From: Paguma larvata
Lineage: Eukaryota > Chordata > Mammalia > Carnivora > Viverridae
DNA length: 64,000 nt
Direction: 5' to 3'
NCBI GenBank assembly: GCA_030068075.1
Contig: CM057833.1
Location: forward strand, 45,713,587-45,777,586
Shown here: piece by piece, positions 9,913-19,329 of the stretch
Layout of the letters: each line of letters opens with the position of its first letter
Numbering within the stretch: position 1 is the first letter of the stretch
Made by a program: the position numbers and the translations under genes
Notes under the pieces: generated by a model
The model's input: only the letters and a program-made list of their open reading frames with translations
Told to the model about the DNA's origin: nothing
Database searches by the model: none

Positions 9913-10215
9913 AGAAACTGCCCTCAATATGTTTGTAACTGGTGAGGGTTGAGGACAAATAAACAGACAAGAGTATAAGATGGTATAATGGGTGTTTAGA
10001 TAGAGGTTATTCCTGGTGTTAGCTCAGAGAAAAGACATTTCTCAGGATTAGAGAGTTGGAGTATTACCTTTGATATGAGCTCTCTGCATAAATTCAAAGA
10101 AACTAATGGGGTACACACACAGGTCAGAGGTGGATAAAATTCTCAAGTGTGGACCTGAAAAAATTGGTGGACCATGTTGGAATATTAGAGGTCATGTATT
10201 CTAACAATGCATTCT
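9913..10215. other. No gene seen
   Basis: Unassigned sequence between a SINE and an L2 end. Confidence 0.5.
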
Positions 10216-10221
10216 ATGATC

Positions 10222-10340
10222 TGTTTATTCAACAAATATTCTCAGTAACTTATAGTTGGCAGGCCCTGTGCTTAGACTAGGGATATAAAAATGAACAATC
10301 AGACATCTTTCTTGCCTTCACAGAGATCACATTCCAAAAT
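10222..10340 (-). repeat. L2 LINE 3' end, antisense
   Basis: 'ttattcaacaaatattctcag', 'ggcaggccctgtgcttagactagggatataaaaatgaacaatcag' and 'cttcacagagatcacattcc' are the reverse complement of the L2 terminus in order. Confidence 0.85.
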
Positions 10341-10344
10341 CTAC

Positions 10345-10465
10345 ACTTGATAATAGTGAAATTGAGGCCCAGAGAGGTAGAGTGCCCTCCATAAAACTGC
10401 ACAGTGAGGTGATGGTAAAGCATAGGTTCAAAGCCAACGCTCCGGTCCATTGCTGCCTCCCAGGA
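10345..10465 (-). repeat. MIR fragment, antisense
   Basis: 'agtgaaattgaggcccagagaggtagag', 'aaactgcacagtgaggtgatgg' and 'aggttcaaagccaacgctccggtcc' follow the antisense MIR core. It abuts the L2 end. Confidence 0.8.
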
Positions 10466-10469
10466 AATG

Positions 10470-11750
10470 CTCACTGAATGAATGAGTGAGTAATGAACAA
10501 GGGTGTATTGTAGAACTCTTTGGTTGGCAAAGAAAAAAAGTCACTTAGTTTGGCAATTCAGCAGAAGTCATGGCTTGAGCCTGACTGAACTACACAGATA
10601 CTGTCAGGATATCAACCAGTGACCAGAGGAGCCTGGAACACCTGAATCCAAAACATTCATCTTGGACATCAGCTTTCTTGCTACAGCTTTTCAGAAATTC
10701 TCTGTATTCCATGAATTTGTACATTTTGCTTCCTTTTTTTCTGCAAATCTTCAGTCAAGCCAAGGAAAATCAAAATCAAAAGTATAACTTACTGAGGCAG
10801 CCTGAGAAAGCCTCAGGAGAAATGGTAGCAGTCAGAAGAGGAAAAAATAAACCAGCAGAGTATAAACAAAGCCTGCACAGCAATGGAGAGGGTGATTCAT
10901 ATAATCCCTCCCCCTACTCACCCTTGGAAAACCACAGAAGACCCTAGTACTGGCAGGATAACATTCAGATGACCCAGCGGCTAGCTGCGTGTCCTAGCTC
11001 TCCAGCATCCAGCATGTCCCTGCACCCAGAGTTTGAGTCTGATACCAAGAGGGGCAATTTATAGGTGCCAGATAGGCCCATAGGTAGAAGCCATAAGCAC
11101 CATTCCTCTTGATAAACTGCCTCATTTTTCCCTAAGGGGGTCAGTGATAAAAAGGCCCAAGACAAAACATTTCAGGAATGCACCAGTGTAAAGTAATCAA
11201 TAAATATTTTGCTAACATTTGTTCAGAAGAACTCCTTAGAGCAGGAGTGGCCCTTAGCCAGCCACTCAGAAAGCCCTCCTTGATATCATGGTTATTTGAT
11301 CCCTGACAGTATATCTTGGTGAGAGTGGAGCACTCGTCCATAGGTCCCTGGGCCCTTTATAACCTGGTGGTTTATTTCCAGAATCATTCAGCCTTCCTTC
11401 TTCCTCTTTCTCACTCATGACTGAGTCCTTTAATGTTTTCTATCTTGCCAGATGCTAGGATCTAGTCTAAACCCAGTAGACTCAAGCAGCTGACAGCTCC
11501 TAATTTACCCAAGATCTACTGATAGATAAATGATATCATACTAGAGATATGAGATGGAATTTCATCAGATAAGTCTTAACCATCTTTGACTATGGATAAA
11601 CTTCCCAGCTGCCTGAGGCAATTTCATTGCCAGGAAAAATTACCCATCTATATAAATCTAACAAAAACTAATTCTTAAAATATCCATTCATAGCATCTTA
11701 AGCTGTAACTGGCTAAAGAGAAATTTTAAATCAGTGCTTGCATGCCATAG
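10470..11750. other. No gene seen (1.3 kb)
   Basis: Several short frames on both strands (10678-10947 plus, 10965-11165 minus, 11141-11341 minus) lack domains or supported starts. No repeat was confidently identified. Confidence 0.5.
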
Positions 11751-11764
11751 ATCCATTCAACTCA

Positions 11765-11910
11765 ATTCAATTTCAGCAAAGAAGTATTTGTTAAGCACCT
11801 ACTGTGTGTCAGGTAGTATCCATGGTCTTAAGGATACAAAAGTGAAGGAAACACGGATTCATCTTGGAGGAGTTTATCATCTAGTTAGGATGTCACAGAA
11901 AACATAAATC
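11765..11910 (-). repeat. L2 LINE 3' end, antisense
   Basis: 'aagtatttgttaagcacctactgtgtgtcaggtagtatccatggtcttaaggatacaaaagtgaagg' then 'ggaggagtttatcatctagtt' is a clear L2 terminus read backwards. Confidence 0.88.
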
Positions 11911-12157
11911 CAATTCCAGAAAGAATGTGTCATAACCATGAAATAGACTGCAGTGAGAGCTTTGAAGAGAGAAGTTAATTACAACTAGGACAAAACAGGA
12001 AAGTCTTCTGGAAAGCACAAGGCTAGCTATGATAGAATTTGGTAGCCACACCTAAGGAGAACAATTCTAGGTAGACGGTACAGCAAAAACAAACCCTGAC
12101 ATGTTGGATGTGCATTGTTTTAAGGAGTGAAATTGCATGCTTTGCCCAGAACAGCAT

Positions 12158-12196
12158 GTGTTTGTGCGTGTGTGTGTGTGTGTTTGCATATGTGTA
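12158..12196. repeat. (GT)n microsatellite
   Basis: Short TG run with GCG and GCATA interruptions. Confidence 0.9.
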
Positions 12197-12289
12197 ATGA
12201 ATGATGAGAAAGATTTAAGGCTAAGTGAGCATCCACACTGGGTCTCCTCCTCATTAGCAAAGCACTTTACAACACTGTATGTTCAGAGA

Positions 12290-12515
12290 TCATGTTCTTT
12301 GGAAAGCCCTCCCCTGACCACCTGTTGCTGGTGTAAGTACCTTTTCTGCACAACTGCAATTTGGCATTGTGATTTTCCACTGCCCCATGTTTTCCCCGCT
12401 AAACTATGACCACTTGAGGGTAATGGTTGTCTTATTCAACTGAACTCCCACCATGTCAGTAAAGTTCCTGGCATACAGCAGGTACTCAAAAAAACATTTT
12501 TGAATTAATGTATTC
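12290..12515 (+). repeat. L2 LINE 3' region, sense
   Basis: 'tttggaaagccctcccctgaccacc' matches the L2 phrase 'gaggccttccctgaccacc'. It ends 'cctggcatacagcaggtactcaaaaaaacatttttgaattaatg'. Confidence 0.82.
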
Positions 12516-12529
12516 TACTTGACTTTTGT

Positions 12530-12660
12530 GCTTTTGCCACAACTTCTCACACAGATGAGAATTATGGGAAATGGAGAAGTTAAATAATTGACCTTAGTCA
12601 CAGAAACAGTGATGGAAAAATTTATTTCCACATCTACTTCTCTCACAGGGGCTGGGGGGA
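12530..12660 (-). repeat. MIR fragment, antisense
   Basis: 'cacagatgagaattatgggaaatggagaagttaaataattgaccttagtcaca' is the antisense MIR core. Confidence 0.75.
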
Positions 12661-12769
12661 GGGAACAGTAGTTGGTAAGTAGGGAGATCATGTTTGTAAC
12701 CACCTGTCAACTCTAGAACTAGAAAGACCACATAGTTTTTGGTGTCATTGATCAAAATATCCTAAGTGA

Positions 12770-12990
12770 TATTTCCTGATCCACTCACCTAACTCTCTAT
12801 TTCCTCAAGCCATGTTTTCTCTATGACTTATATATTCATTGTTTTTTGTTCACTGTTCTTCTTCCTCCCTAAGAGGAGAGTATAGGAGAGATTTTGTTTT
12901 ATTTATTGTTGTATGCCCAGCACTAAGTTCATGCCTGTCCTGTGGTAATGCTGAATGACTAAGAGAACAAACACCGTGAGATGCAAAGGG
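12770..12990 (+). repeat. L2 LINE 3' region, sense
   Basis: 'cctaagaggagagtataggagagattttgttttatttattgttgtatgcccagcac' followed by 'ctgtggtaatgctgaatgact' follows the L2 order. Confidence 0.6.
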
Positions 12991-13040
12991 CAGAGGTGCT
13001 ACAGACAGGAAAGTGAACATCAGAGGAAGTGAGACTTTGA

Positions 13041-13460
13041 GTGCCCGGGTGGCTCAGTCACTTGAGTGTCAGACTCTTTTTTTTCATTTTTTAAAAATGT
13101 TTATTTACTTTTGAGAGATACAGAGGGACAGAGCGTAAACTGGGGAGGGGCAGAGAGAGAGGGAGACACAGAATCTGAAGAAGGCACTAGGCTCTGAATT
13201 GTCAGCACAGAACCTAGCGCAGGCCTCGAACCCACAGACTGCAGGATCATGACCTGAGCTGGAGTCTGATAACCTAACCAACTGAGCCACCCCAGTGTCC
13301 CTGAGCATCTGGCTTTTGATTTCATCTCAAGTCATGATCCCAGAGTTGGGGATACAGCCCTGTGTCAGACTTTGTGCTGAGTGTGGAGTCTGCTTAAGAT
13401 TCTCTCTCTTTCTCCACTCTGCCCTTCTTCCCCCTTCTCTCTCCTCCTCCCCAAAAAGTA
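13041..13460 (+). repeat. Older SINEC, sense, split by a second SINE
   Basis: Left part 13041-13076 carries the A-box region 'gtgcccgggtggctcagtcac'. The element resumes at 13302 with 'gagcatctggcttttgatttcatctcaagtcatgatcccag' and ends in a CT-rich stretch and A-rich tail. The 'gatcccag' and 'ggagtctgctt' words are more like the older SINEC_a type than the feliform SINEC_Fc type. Flanks GAAGTGAG and TAAGTGAG suggest a worn target duplication. Confidence 0.85.
13077..13301 (-). repeat. SINEC_Fc-type SINE, antisense, nested
   Basis: T-rich start with 'aatgtttatttacttttgagaga', then 'gcaggatcatgacctgagctgg' and 'aaccaactgagccacccc'. It sits inside the older sense SINE; the segments on either side of it (GAGTGTCAGACTC before, GAGCATCTGGCTT after) are the same piece of the host element duplicated on insertion and since diverged. 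Confidence 0.92.
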
Positions 13461-13800
13461 AGTGAGGCAGTCAAAAAGTCCTTGTAGTGTGTCCACAGTG
13501 GGACCAAGTCTTCTGGCGGGCACTCAGACAGAGAGCAATGGTTGGTGTGGTCTTTCCCAAAGGACCTGGTAATATGATCAGCCAGCAGAGGCTATGCACA
13601 GAAACACCAAAGGGCAAGAGTGTTCTATACAGGTAGCCAGCTGCAGGGGTGATGAGGAGTGGGTAAAGGACAGCTAGGGGGCAAAGCACAGCCCAGGAAG
13701 TTTCCAAGAGAACCAGACACCAGGAATGCAGCAGAAAGCATGAGATCCACAGGAAATGTGGACATTGAAAATGTTAACAACTAAGAGGTCCAGTGGTATG
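13460..13800. other. No gene seen
   Basis: A 78-codon minus frame (13471-13707) has no recognised domain. Confidence 0.5.
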
Positions 13801-13839
13801 TCCTGCTAGACACTCACATATACATTGGCTGCCTCCTGC

Positions 13840-14000
13840 CTCTGTGCTATTGCTTATTCTATTACTTTCACGGGGTGTGTGGTCATTCTCCAATGCTTGC
13901 TTCATTAGCACCCACTTAAACCTCACACTATGCTCAAGCCATTTTCTTTCATGAGAAATCTTTCCTTCTAGGTTATTTCTCCTCTATGTCTCCATGGCGC
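13840..14000 (+). repeat. Possible L2 fragment, sense
   Basis: 'ccattttctttcatgagaaatctttccttctaggttatttctcc' resembles the L2 upstream 3' region. Weak. Confidence 0.4.
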
Positions 14001-14089
14001 TGTGAATACATCTTTATGGAAACACTTGCTATGTTGGATTGCAACTTTAATTTAATTTAATTCAGCAGAACTCCTGAATGGTTAAAAAC

Positions 14090-14285
14090 TGAGGGTGGAG
14101 CTAGACTGAAGGTAAATCCCAATTTACCTTCATTTATCTATTTACATTAGGGAAGTTACTAATCTGTGTGTCAGCTACTAATAATTAGTACCTCCTTCAT
14201 ATGGTTGTCCAGGAAAGAGAATTAGTTAATTAAGTATTTAAAGTCTTTGGGCTGTACCTGTGAAAAAGTAAGAATTCAATAAAAC
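14090..14285 (+). repeat. MIR SINE, sense, worn
   Basis: 'tagggaagttactaatctgtgtgtcag', 'aataattagtacctccttcatatggttgtcc' and 'tgaaaaagtaagaattcaataaaacg' follow MIR order. Confidence 0.7.
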
Positions 14286-14324
14286 GTTAGTTCCTGGGGA
14301 GTGAAAACTACAATTCCAAAACAT

Positions 14325-14460
14325 ATTCTCTGGGTCAAGTACTGTGATAAGACATTTTATAGATGGCATCTCATTGTTCTTCTTAACAATCTTGCAGGGT
14401 AAGTATTATTATCTAACCAGTTTTTCACTTGATGAAATTGAAGCTTAATAGGATGAAAAA
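14325..14460 (-). repeat. MIR SINE, antisense
   Basis: 'gggtcaagtactgtgataagacattttatagatggcatctcattg', 'aacaatcttgcagggtaagtattattatc' and 'gatgaaattgaagcttaatagg' follow antisense MIR order. Confidence 0.82.
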
Positions 14461-14469
14461 GGTGAGCAT

Positions 14470-14570
14470 TTAAGCGTCTTTATCTGTAAAATAGGGTTAA
14501 TAATGACTAGCCCAGAGTTGTTATGATAATTAGTACAGGAAATAAAACTAGAATGAGTGTTTTAAATGAT
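14470..14570 (+). repeat. MIR fragment, sense
   Basis: 'gcgtctttatctgtaaaatagggttaataatgactagcccagagttgttatgataattagtacagg' is the MIR middle. It lies head-on to the antisense MIR just upstream. Confidence 0.8.
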
Positions 14571-14619
14571 CTGTCATTTTGTGATTGGGGTAGGTTGCTT
14601 CAAGTTCAAATAAACATCA

Positions 14620-14690
14620 GGCTCTAAAGATGCAATGATGAGTACAAATTCTTCCTGCCCTTAAACAGTCCATCATCCAGCAGGCTGTTG
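14620..14690 (-). repeat. L2 fragment, antisense
   Basis: 'gatgcaatgatgagtacaaattcttcctgcccttaaacagtcc' corresponds to the antisense L2 phrase 'gtgaacaagacagac...tccctgccctca'. Confidence 0.55.
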
Positions 14691-14849
14691 TAGGGGCTTG
14701 AGGGAAATGAGATCTTTCTCATCTCCAGAACCCCCTTCCAACCAAACAGCACAATGCCAGATACAGAGCTAGTGATCAATGAAGAGTTCTTGTATTGCTT
14801 CCAGGCTCTGGTTCCAAGTCACCTTTGCTCCACTTTCCCTTGGGTTTGG

Positions 14850-14852
<3 letters not shown>

Positions 14853-14890
<38 letters not shown>
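14853..14890. repeat. (AG)19 microsatellite
   Basis: A pure 38-base AG run with no SINE body around it. Creates an artefactual Arg-Glu repeat in one frame. Confidence 0.97.
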
Positions 14891-14895
<5 letters not shown>

Positions 14896-15019
14896 GGAAA
14901 GGGACAGACATATCTAATGGATATGCTCATCTATATCCTGGCTCAAGGTGGATTATAATAAAAGTTAAAGAGGAAATCCCAGCAGAGTAACATAGATGCA
15001 TGGTGAGAAGGAAAGTAAA

Positions 15020-15260
15020 ATCTGACTGGTTGAAGCAGTCAACCTGAGAAGGCTTTCTGTAATCTCAACTATGTCTTGAAGGATGGCATGACTTCTTAAT
15101 ATATCTTGAGAAAGTAGGAGAAGATTGAACAAGTTTTAGGGTTCAACCAATGCCAGACAGTTTGAAAAGTCTCAAGTTTAGTTGGATAGGGTTCCCCTGG
15201 GGAGGGAGAAGAGCTGAGAAGAAGGAATATTGTAATAATGGGAAATTGAAATGAAAGCTG
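15020..15260 (-). repeat. Possible L2 fragment, antisense
   Basis: 'gagaaggctttctgtaatctcaactatgtcttgaaggatggcatg' resembles the antisense L2 phrase 'gaaggcttcctggaggaggtggcatttgagctgggccttgaaggatg'. Confidence 0.5.
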
Positions 15261-16215
15261 CCATTTCTCATGGCAGAGTTCTCCCCGCTGTCAGGTAGAA
15301 TAGATGAGCCTTAAAGTGCCTCCCAGTAAAAAGAGTTTGATGAAGTAAATATTATACATTGAAGGAATCTTAAATAATTTTACTAACTAATTACTGCAAG
15401 GATGTTGAGGCTATCATTCATTTTCATACGTTGGATGCTTTACATCTTCATGACAGTCCTAACAAAAGTTATGCTTCTCCTTGGCAACCAGTTCAACTTA
15501 TTCAGACAGATGCTATTAATATTATAAAACTAACAGTTATTTCCTTGTTTGTGCTGGCTAGTAAGAAGCTCAAAGCCAAGTGTATGGCCACTTGTAACAG
15601 CTGGGCAGGACCATATGTTTAATAGCTTCTTTGCTGTCTTCATCTAACTATCCTGCCACTATTTTTCTTTGTCCATCTTGGATCATTTATCTCATTTTTT
15701 ACTTGTATTATTTGTATCTGTTGAAGACACTCCAAATCGTGTTTTGGAATAATATAGGATATAAATAAATTACCAACACTAAACTCCTTACTGTAGCCCA
15801 AAGCTTTCAATAGAGCAACAATGTGCATGCCCTCCAGAAGAAGCCTATGCCTCTTCAGCACCTCTGTCATTACTCTAAGCCTATAGCAGTTGATTGTACA
15901 GGCATTCTGCAAGTCTGGATGAGATTTGTCACTGCACACATAATGGGGGTGGTGACAGAAGCTGGTAAAAGAGGAAAGACTCAGAGGACCAGCGCTGAAC
16001 CAAACAATTATTTCGAGATGGGATACGATCAAGTCAAACGCGGGCCCCTGAGTAAGACAGGTCTGGAATAGGCAAGAACCATGCCTTGCACCACTTTCTC
16101 CATGAACCTTCCCAGTCCTCTGGGTTCCCACACCCTTCAGAGTTATCGCTTTGGTAGAACTTCTCGTTACTTTGCATCTATTTATCACTCTGATTACCAC
16201 TCTCACTTTCGTGTA
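15260..16215. other. No recognised repeat; long minus-strand open frame
   Basis: Contains a 195-codon minus-strand open frame (15640-16227) and an 82-codon plus-strand frame (15823-16071). No catalytic motif, signal peptide, zinc-binding pattern or splice context was recognised in either. A run this long can arise by chance in a window of this size, so I do not call a gene. Confidence 0.45.
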
Positions 16216-16350
16216 CATAAGAATCACTAGGAAATGTGTAAAATGCAGACTCTTTCATTCCATTTCAAGAGATTTTGATTTCGTGTCTAAAGAGAGGCTC
16301 AGGAATCAGTATCTTTAATCAGCATCCCAAGTGCTCTGAAGTGTGTTGTC
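16215..16350 (+). repeat. MER5A-type hAT-Charlie fragment
   Basis: 'agaatcactaggaaatgtgtaaaatgcagac', 'caagagattttgattt', 'aggctcaggaatcagtatctttaatcagcatcccaagtg' follow the MER5A order (gaatcacctgg...aaatgcagatt...gagattctgattcag...cccaggaatctgcatttttaacaagc). Confidence 0.8.
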
Positions 16351-16439
16351 ACAGATCCTCGGAAACTCCATCTGGATTGAACTCCTGAGAAAGGGGCCTG
16401 AACCCTACCTCTAAATCTCTAGCATCCAAGACAGGGTCT

Positions 16440-16575
16440 GGATCAGAGTATCATACCTTGTTTTAAGGACAAGTAAACAAAGGCCCAGGAAATTACATCA
16501 CTTATCCAAAATCTCCTAGCCATAGATTGGAGAAGCTGGGATTATAACTCAGATAGGACTGATTCCAAAGGGTAT
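16440..16575 (-). repeat. MIR SINE, antisense
   Basis: 'ttttaaggacaagtaaacaaaggcccaggaaattacatcacttatcc' and 'gattataactcagataggactgattcc' give the antisense MIR core and 5' half. Confidence 0.78.
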
Positions 16576-16599
16576 ATACTTCTGACAGTTCCAAGCAAG

Positions 16600-17860
16600 G
16601 AGGTAATATGGCTTACTTGGGCGGCATCTAAGTAGGCTTTGTACTTCCCAGAAGGTATGCAAGTAGATCACCTGGCATGTGGGAAGACCACACTGGACCT
16701 TCTACCCATATTTATTTTAATATATCCTTTCTTATTTTCATTTTCATATGTTTAAGATATCTAAGCATTAGTACAAAGATACAGATGTGCAATGAATGCA
16801 TAATGTGTTTTGAGCAAGCAGCTCAAAAACATCTTACTGATAGGTATGCACAGCCCAAACCTTGGGAGATCACTGGTTTAGTTGCCTTTACTCTGTGATA
16901 GGAACACAGTGGTACCCAAGCCCATGTACCTTCAAGATGCTGCACAGGGCATGTGACACACCCTGCTGAGACTTCTCAGGGGACAGAACAAGAGATGGAT
17001 GAGCATAATTACTGCATGGGGATTAAGCACCCCTGCTAAGAATTTCCAGGGACTCTGCATTTGTCTTCTTGCCTACCAAAACCTGATTGTTATGTACTGA
17101 GCTTGCTGGGATTGCTTTGCTCTGCCACATAACCAGGGTCTGTCCAGCCATGTGCCTCTGGGAGGTAAAAGCAAGCAGCGCTCTGCAGGTGAGTGGAACG
17201 TGGGGCTACAGGTTCAAATATGAGATAAAAGCCTCCCTGCCTTTCCTCTACATTCTGCTTCATTTATGGCCTATCCCTAAGTGGTTGCTGGAAGAAGAGG
17301 GATGTTTAGAAATGAAATTTACTGAGCAGACAAGGCTGGATTTTGGGAAAGAAGTGATTCCTCTGATGACTTATGGTAATGTAAAATAATGGGTTGAGGT
17401 GGGGACCTGCTTAGAAAGAAGAGGGGATTCTGGAATGTGTTTTTCAAAGTCTTGAGCATGGTGAAAAAATTTAGTTGTTGGAACCGAGCTTTTGGAAGGT
17501 GGTGCTGCTTAAGGGACTGACAAGAAGAAAAAGCAAAAGAAGTCGTGCTGAAGTTGAAATGACAGAGGCAAAACTAATGCATATAGTTTCAAACATACTG
17601 GCTACATAAGGGCAGGAGTATAGACTAAAATCCAGCCTGCTTGCACTTCGCTGGCCAAGCTACCATCTTGCTGTGGCCCTATGTTAGCAAAGAAGGGGGA
17701 GCTTTTCCTCATTCGTCTGCCCAAAATGGGTCCTTTTTCTAATTTGGCCCAGGGAGTAGTTGAGGGAAGGGCTTTTTCTAATTTGTCCAAAGGTGCAGTA
17801 TGGACATGTGGTGGCCATCCACAGGGGTCTTTGCCCATCATGACGTGATCCACATCATCA
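16600..17860. other. No gene seen (1.25 kb)
   Basis: Short frames only. Contains one copy (17121-17157) of a 37-bp sequence found again at 19293-19329, listed separately. Confidence 0.5.
17121..17157 (+). repeat. 37-bp dispersed duplicate, copy A
   Basis: Matches 19293-19329 in the same orientation at 36 of 37 positions (C/T difference at the sixth base). The core ACCAGGGTCTGTCCAGCC is identical. The sequence does not belong to any repeat I recognise. Confidence 0.9.
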
Positions 17861-17879
17861 CAAAAATATTTTAGGAAAA

Positions 17880-18299
17880 TTCTGACTGATATATTTCACT
17901 TGGCATAATACTCTCTACCTCCACTGATGCCATTGCAAATGGCAAAATTTCATTATTTTTTATGCCTGAATAATATTCCATTATATATACCGCATATTCT
18001 TTATCCATTCATCAGTGATGGACATTTAGGCTCTTTCCATACTTTGGCTATTGTAGACAATGCTGCTAGAAGCACGGGGGTACCTGTATCCCTTTGAGTT
18101 AGTGTATTTGCATTCTTTGAGTAAATAACTAGTAGTGAAACTGCTCGATCGTAGGGTAGTTCTATTTTTAAGTTTTTGAGGAAACTCCATACTGTTTTCC
18201 AGAATGTCTGTACCAGTTTGCATTCCCACTAAGAGTGCAAGAGGGTTCACCTTTCTCCACATCCTCACCAACACCTGTTGTTTCTTGTGTTGTTGATTT
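17880..18299 (-). pseudogene. L1 ORF2 C-terminal remnant, inverted
   Basis: Read on the minus strand this is the ORF2 tail. The open part (18026-18274) includes WRKVNPLALLVGMQTGT and YNSQSMERA, the latter over the region where L1 has 'nsqsmerA/iakvwk'-type text ending in the conserved 'cctaaatgtccatc' DNA. Later codons contain frame breaks. It lacks the endonuclease and RT domains and cannot be functional. It is older than the copy at 7.6 kb by its greater decay. Confidence 0.85.
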
Positions 18300-18591
18300 C
18301 AGACAAATATCATATGATTTCACTTATATGTGGAATTTAAGAAACAAAACAAATTATCATGGGGAGGGGAAGAGAGGCAAACCAAGAAGCAGACTCTTAA
18401 CTATAAAGAACTGATGGTTACCAGAATGGAGGTAATGGGGGGATGAGTGAAGCAGGTGATGGAGATTAAGGAGGGCACTTGTGATGAGCACTGGGTGTTG
18501 TATATTAAGTATTTAATCACTAAACTGTACACTTGAAACTAATATTACACAGTATTTTAACTGGAATTTAAGAAAAAAACTAAAAACTCAG
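17880..18591. mobile_element. 5'-inverted (twin-primed) L1
   Basis: 17880-18299 is L1 ORF2 3' sequence in antisense; 18300-18591 is the following L1 3' end in sense, with 'gacaaatatcatatgatttcacttatatgtgg' and an A-rich end. The antisense part stops at the L1 word '..tatatcagtcagaa' and the sense part begins at '..gacaaatatcatatg', which are consecutive in L1, so nothing obvious was lost at the breakpoint. Flanks AAAAATATTTTAGGAAAA (17862) and AAAAATATTGAGAAAAA (18592) are a worn target duplication. This is the classic product of twin priming. Confidence 0.9.
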
Positions 18592-18608
18592 AAAAATATT
18601 GAGAAAAA

Positions 18609-18975
18609 CTAGAAATATGATGTGCTAGGAACTACTGGATCACCTCTGGAAGCCTGAAATGGGTGGAGTTTTGAGCTCTGGTTGACATGTGCCTGCTTCA
18701 AGATGAAGAGAAGAGCAGAGACAGAGAGGACTATGAAATAAATTAGGTCAAGAATCCACATAAATTTGGGGGAAGGCACTAGACTCATGTAAGACTGGAA
18801 GGTTTGAGCCAAGTTTACCCCTCTGAGAACAGGAGAAGGTCCATGAGACTTCTGGGGCATGAGACTGTAGGGACATTTGTTTTCCCCTCCTCTAGTACTG
18901 GAGCATAAATTGGCTGCTGACATAAAAGTTAAAGTGGAAGGTGCCCACACAAGGAAAGAGCCACACAAGACAGGC
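18609..18975. other. No gene seen
   Basis: A 119-codon minus-strand frame (18609-18968) has no recognised domain. Sequence between the L1 and a MIR. Confidence 0.5.
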
Positions 18976-18984
18976 TCTAGTACA

Positions 18985-19193
18985 TCTTTTTGAGTTAGGA
19001 CCCAGTCTGTCTTAAGTTCTGATTCTCACTCTGCCAATTATTAGCTCTGTAACCTTGGGCAAAATAGTTAATCTGATGGTGTCTCAGGTTCCTTATCTGT
19101 AAAATGAGGGTAATAATACTATTTACTCAATAGGATTGGGTAATAGTTCAGTGTATATGCCTGGCACATGGTAAGCACTACAGAGATGTTAGC

Positions 19194-19198
<5 letters not shown>
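18985..19198 (+). repeat. MIR SINE, sense, near full length
   Basis: 'ctgattctcactctgccaattattagctctgtaaccttgggc', 'ccttatctgtaaaatgagggtaataatac' and 'gcctggcacatggtaagcac' in MIR order. Positions 19071-19138 are the apparent source of an inverted copy at 20058-20125. Confidence 0.95.
19071..19138 (+). repeat. 68-bp inverted duplicate, copy 1
   Basis: The reverse complement matches 20058-20125 at 65 of 68 positions. This copy is embedded in a continuous sense MIR, so it is likely the source. Confidence 0.92.
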
Positions 19199-19241
<43 letters not shown>

Positions 19242-19243
19242 GC

Positions 19244-19285
<42 letters not shown>

Positions 19286-19290
19286 TTATT
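19191..19290 (+). repeat. (TTA)n microsatellite with 50-bp tandem duplication
   Basis: Two successive 50-bp blocks (19191-19240 and 19241-19290) each begin AGCTTTATTA and continue with TTA units. They differ only near the end of the second block (TTTTATT). The AGCTTTATTA prefix is the MIR 3' end, so the block was duplicated with its flank rather than grown by simple slippage. Confidence 0.93.
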
Positions 19291-19292
19291 AT

Positions 19293-19329
19293 TCTGCTAC
19301 ATAACCAGGGTCTGTCCAGCCATGTGCCT
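19293..19329 (+). repeat. 37-bp dispersed duplicate, copy B
   Basis: Matches 17121-17157 at 36 of 37 positions. It starts 2 bp after the duplicated TTA block, where it has replaced or extended the MIR flank. Confidence 0.9.

Noticed and set aside
14754..14990. Frame with an Arg-Glu repeat
   Set aside because: Caused by the (AG)19 microsatellite.
18300..18600. Possible separate L1 insertion next to the antisense L1
   Set aside because: The two segments are consecutive in L1 and enclosed by one target duplication, so a single 5'-inverted insertion explains both.
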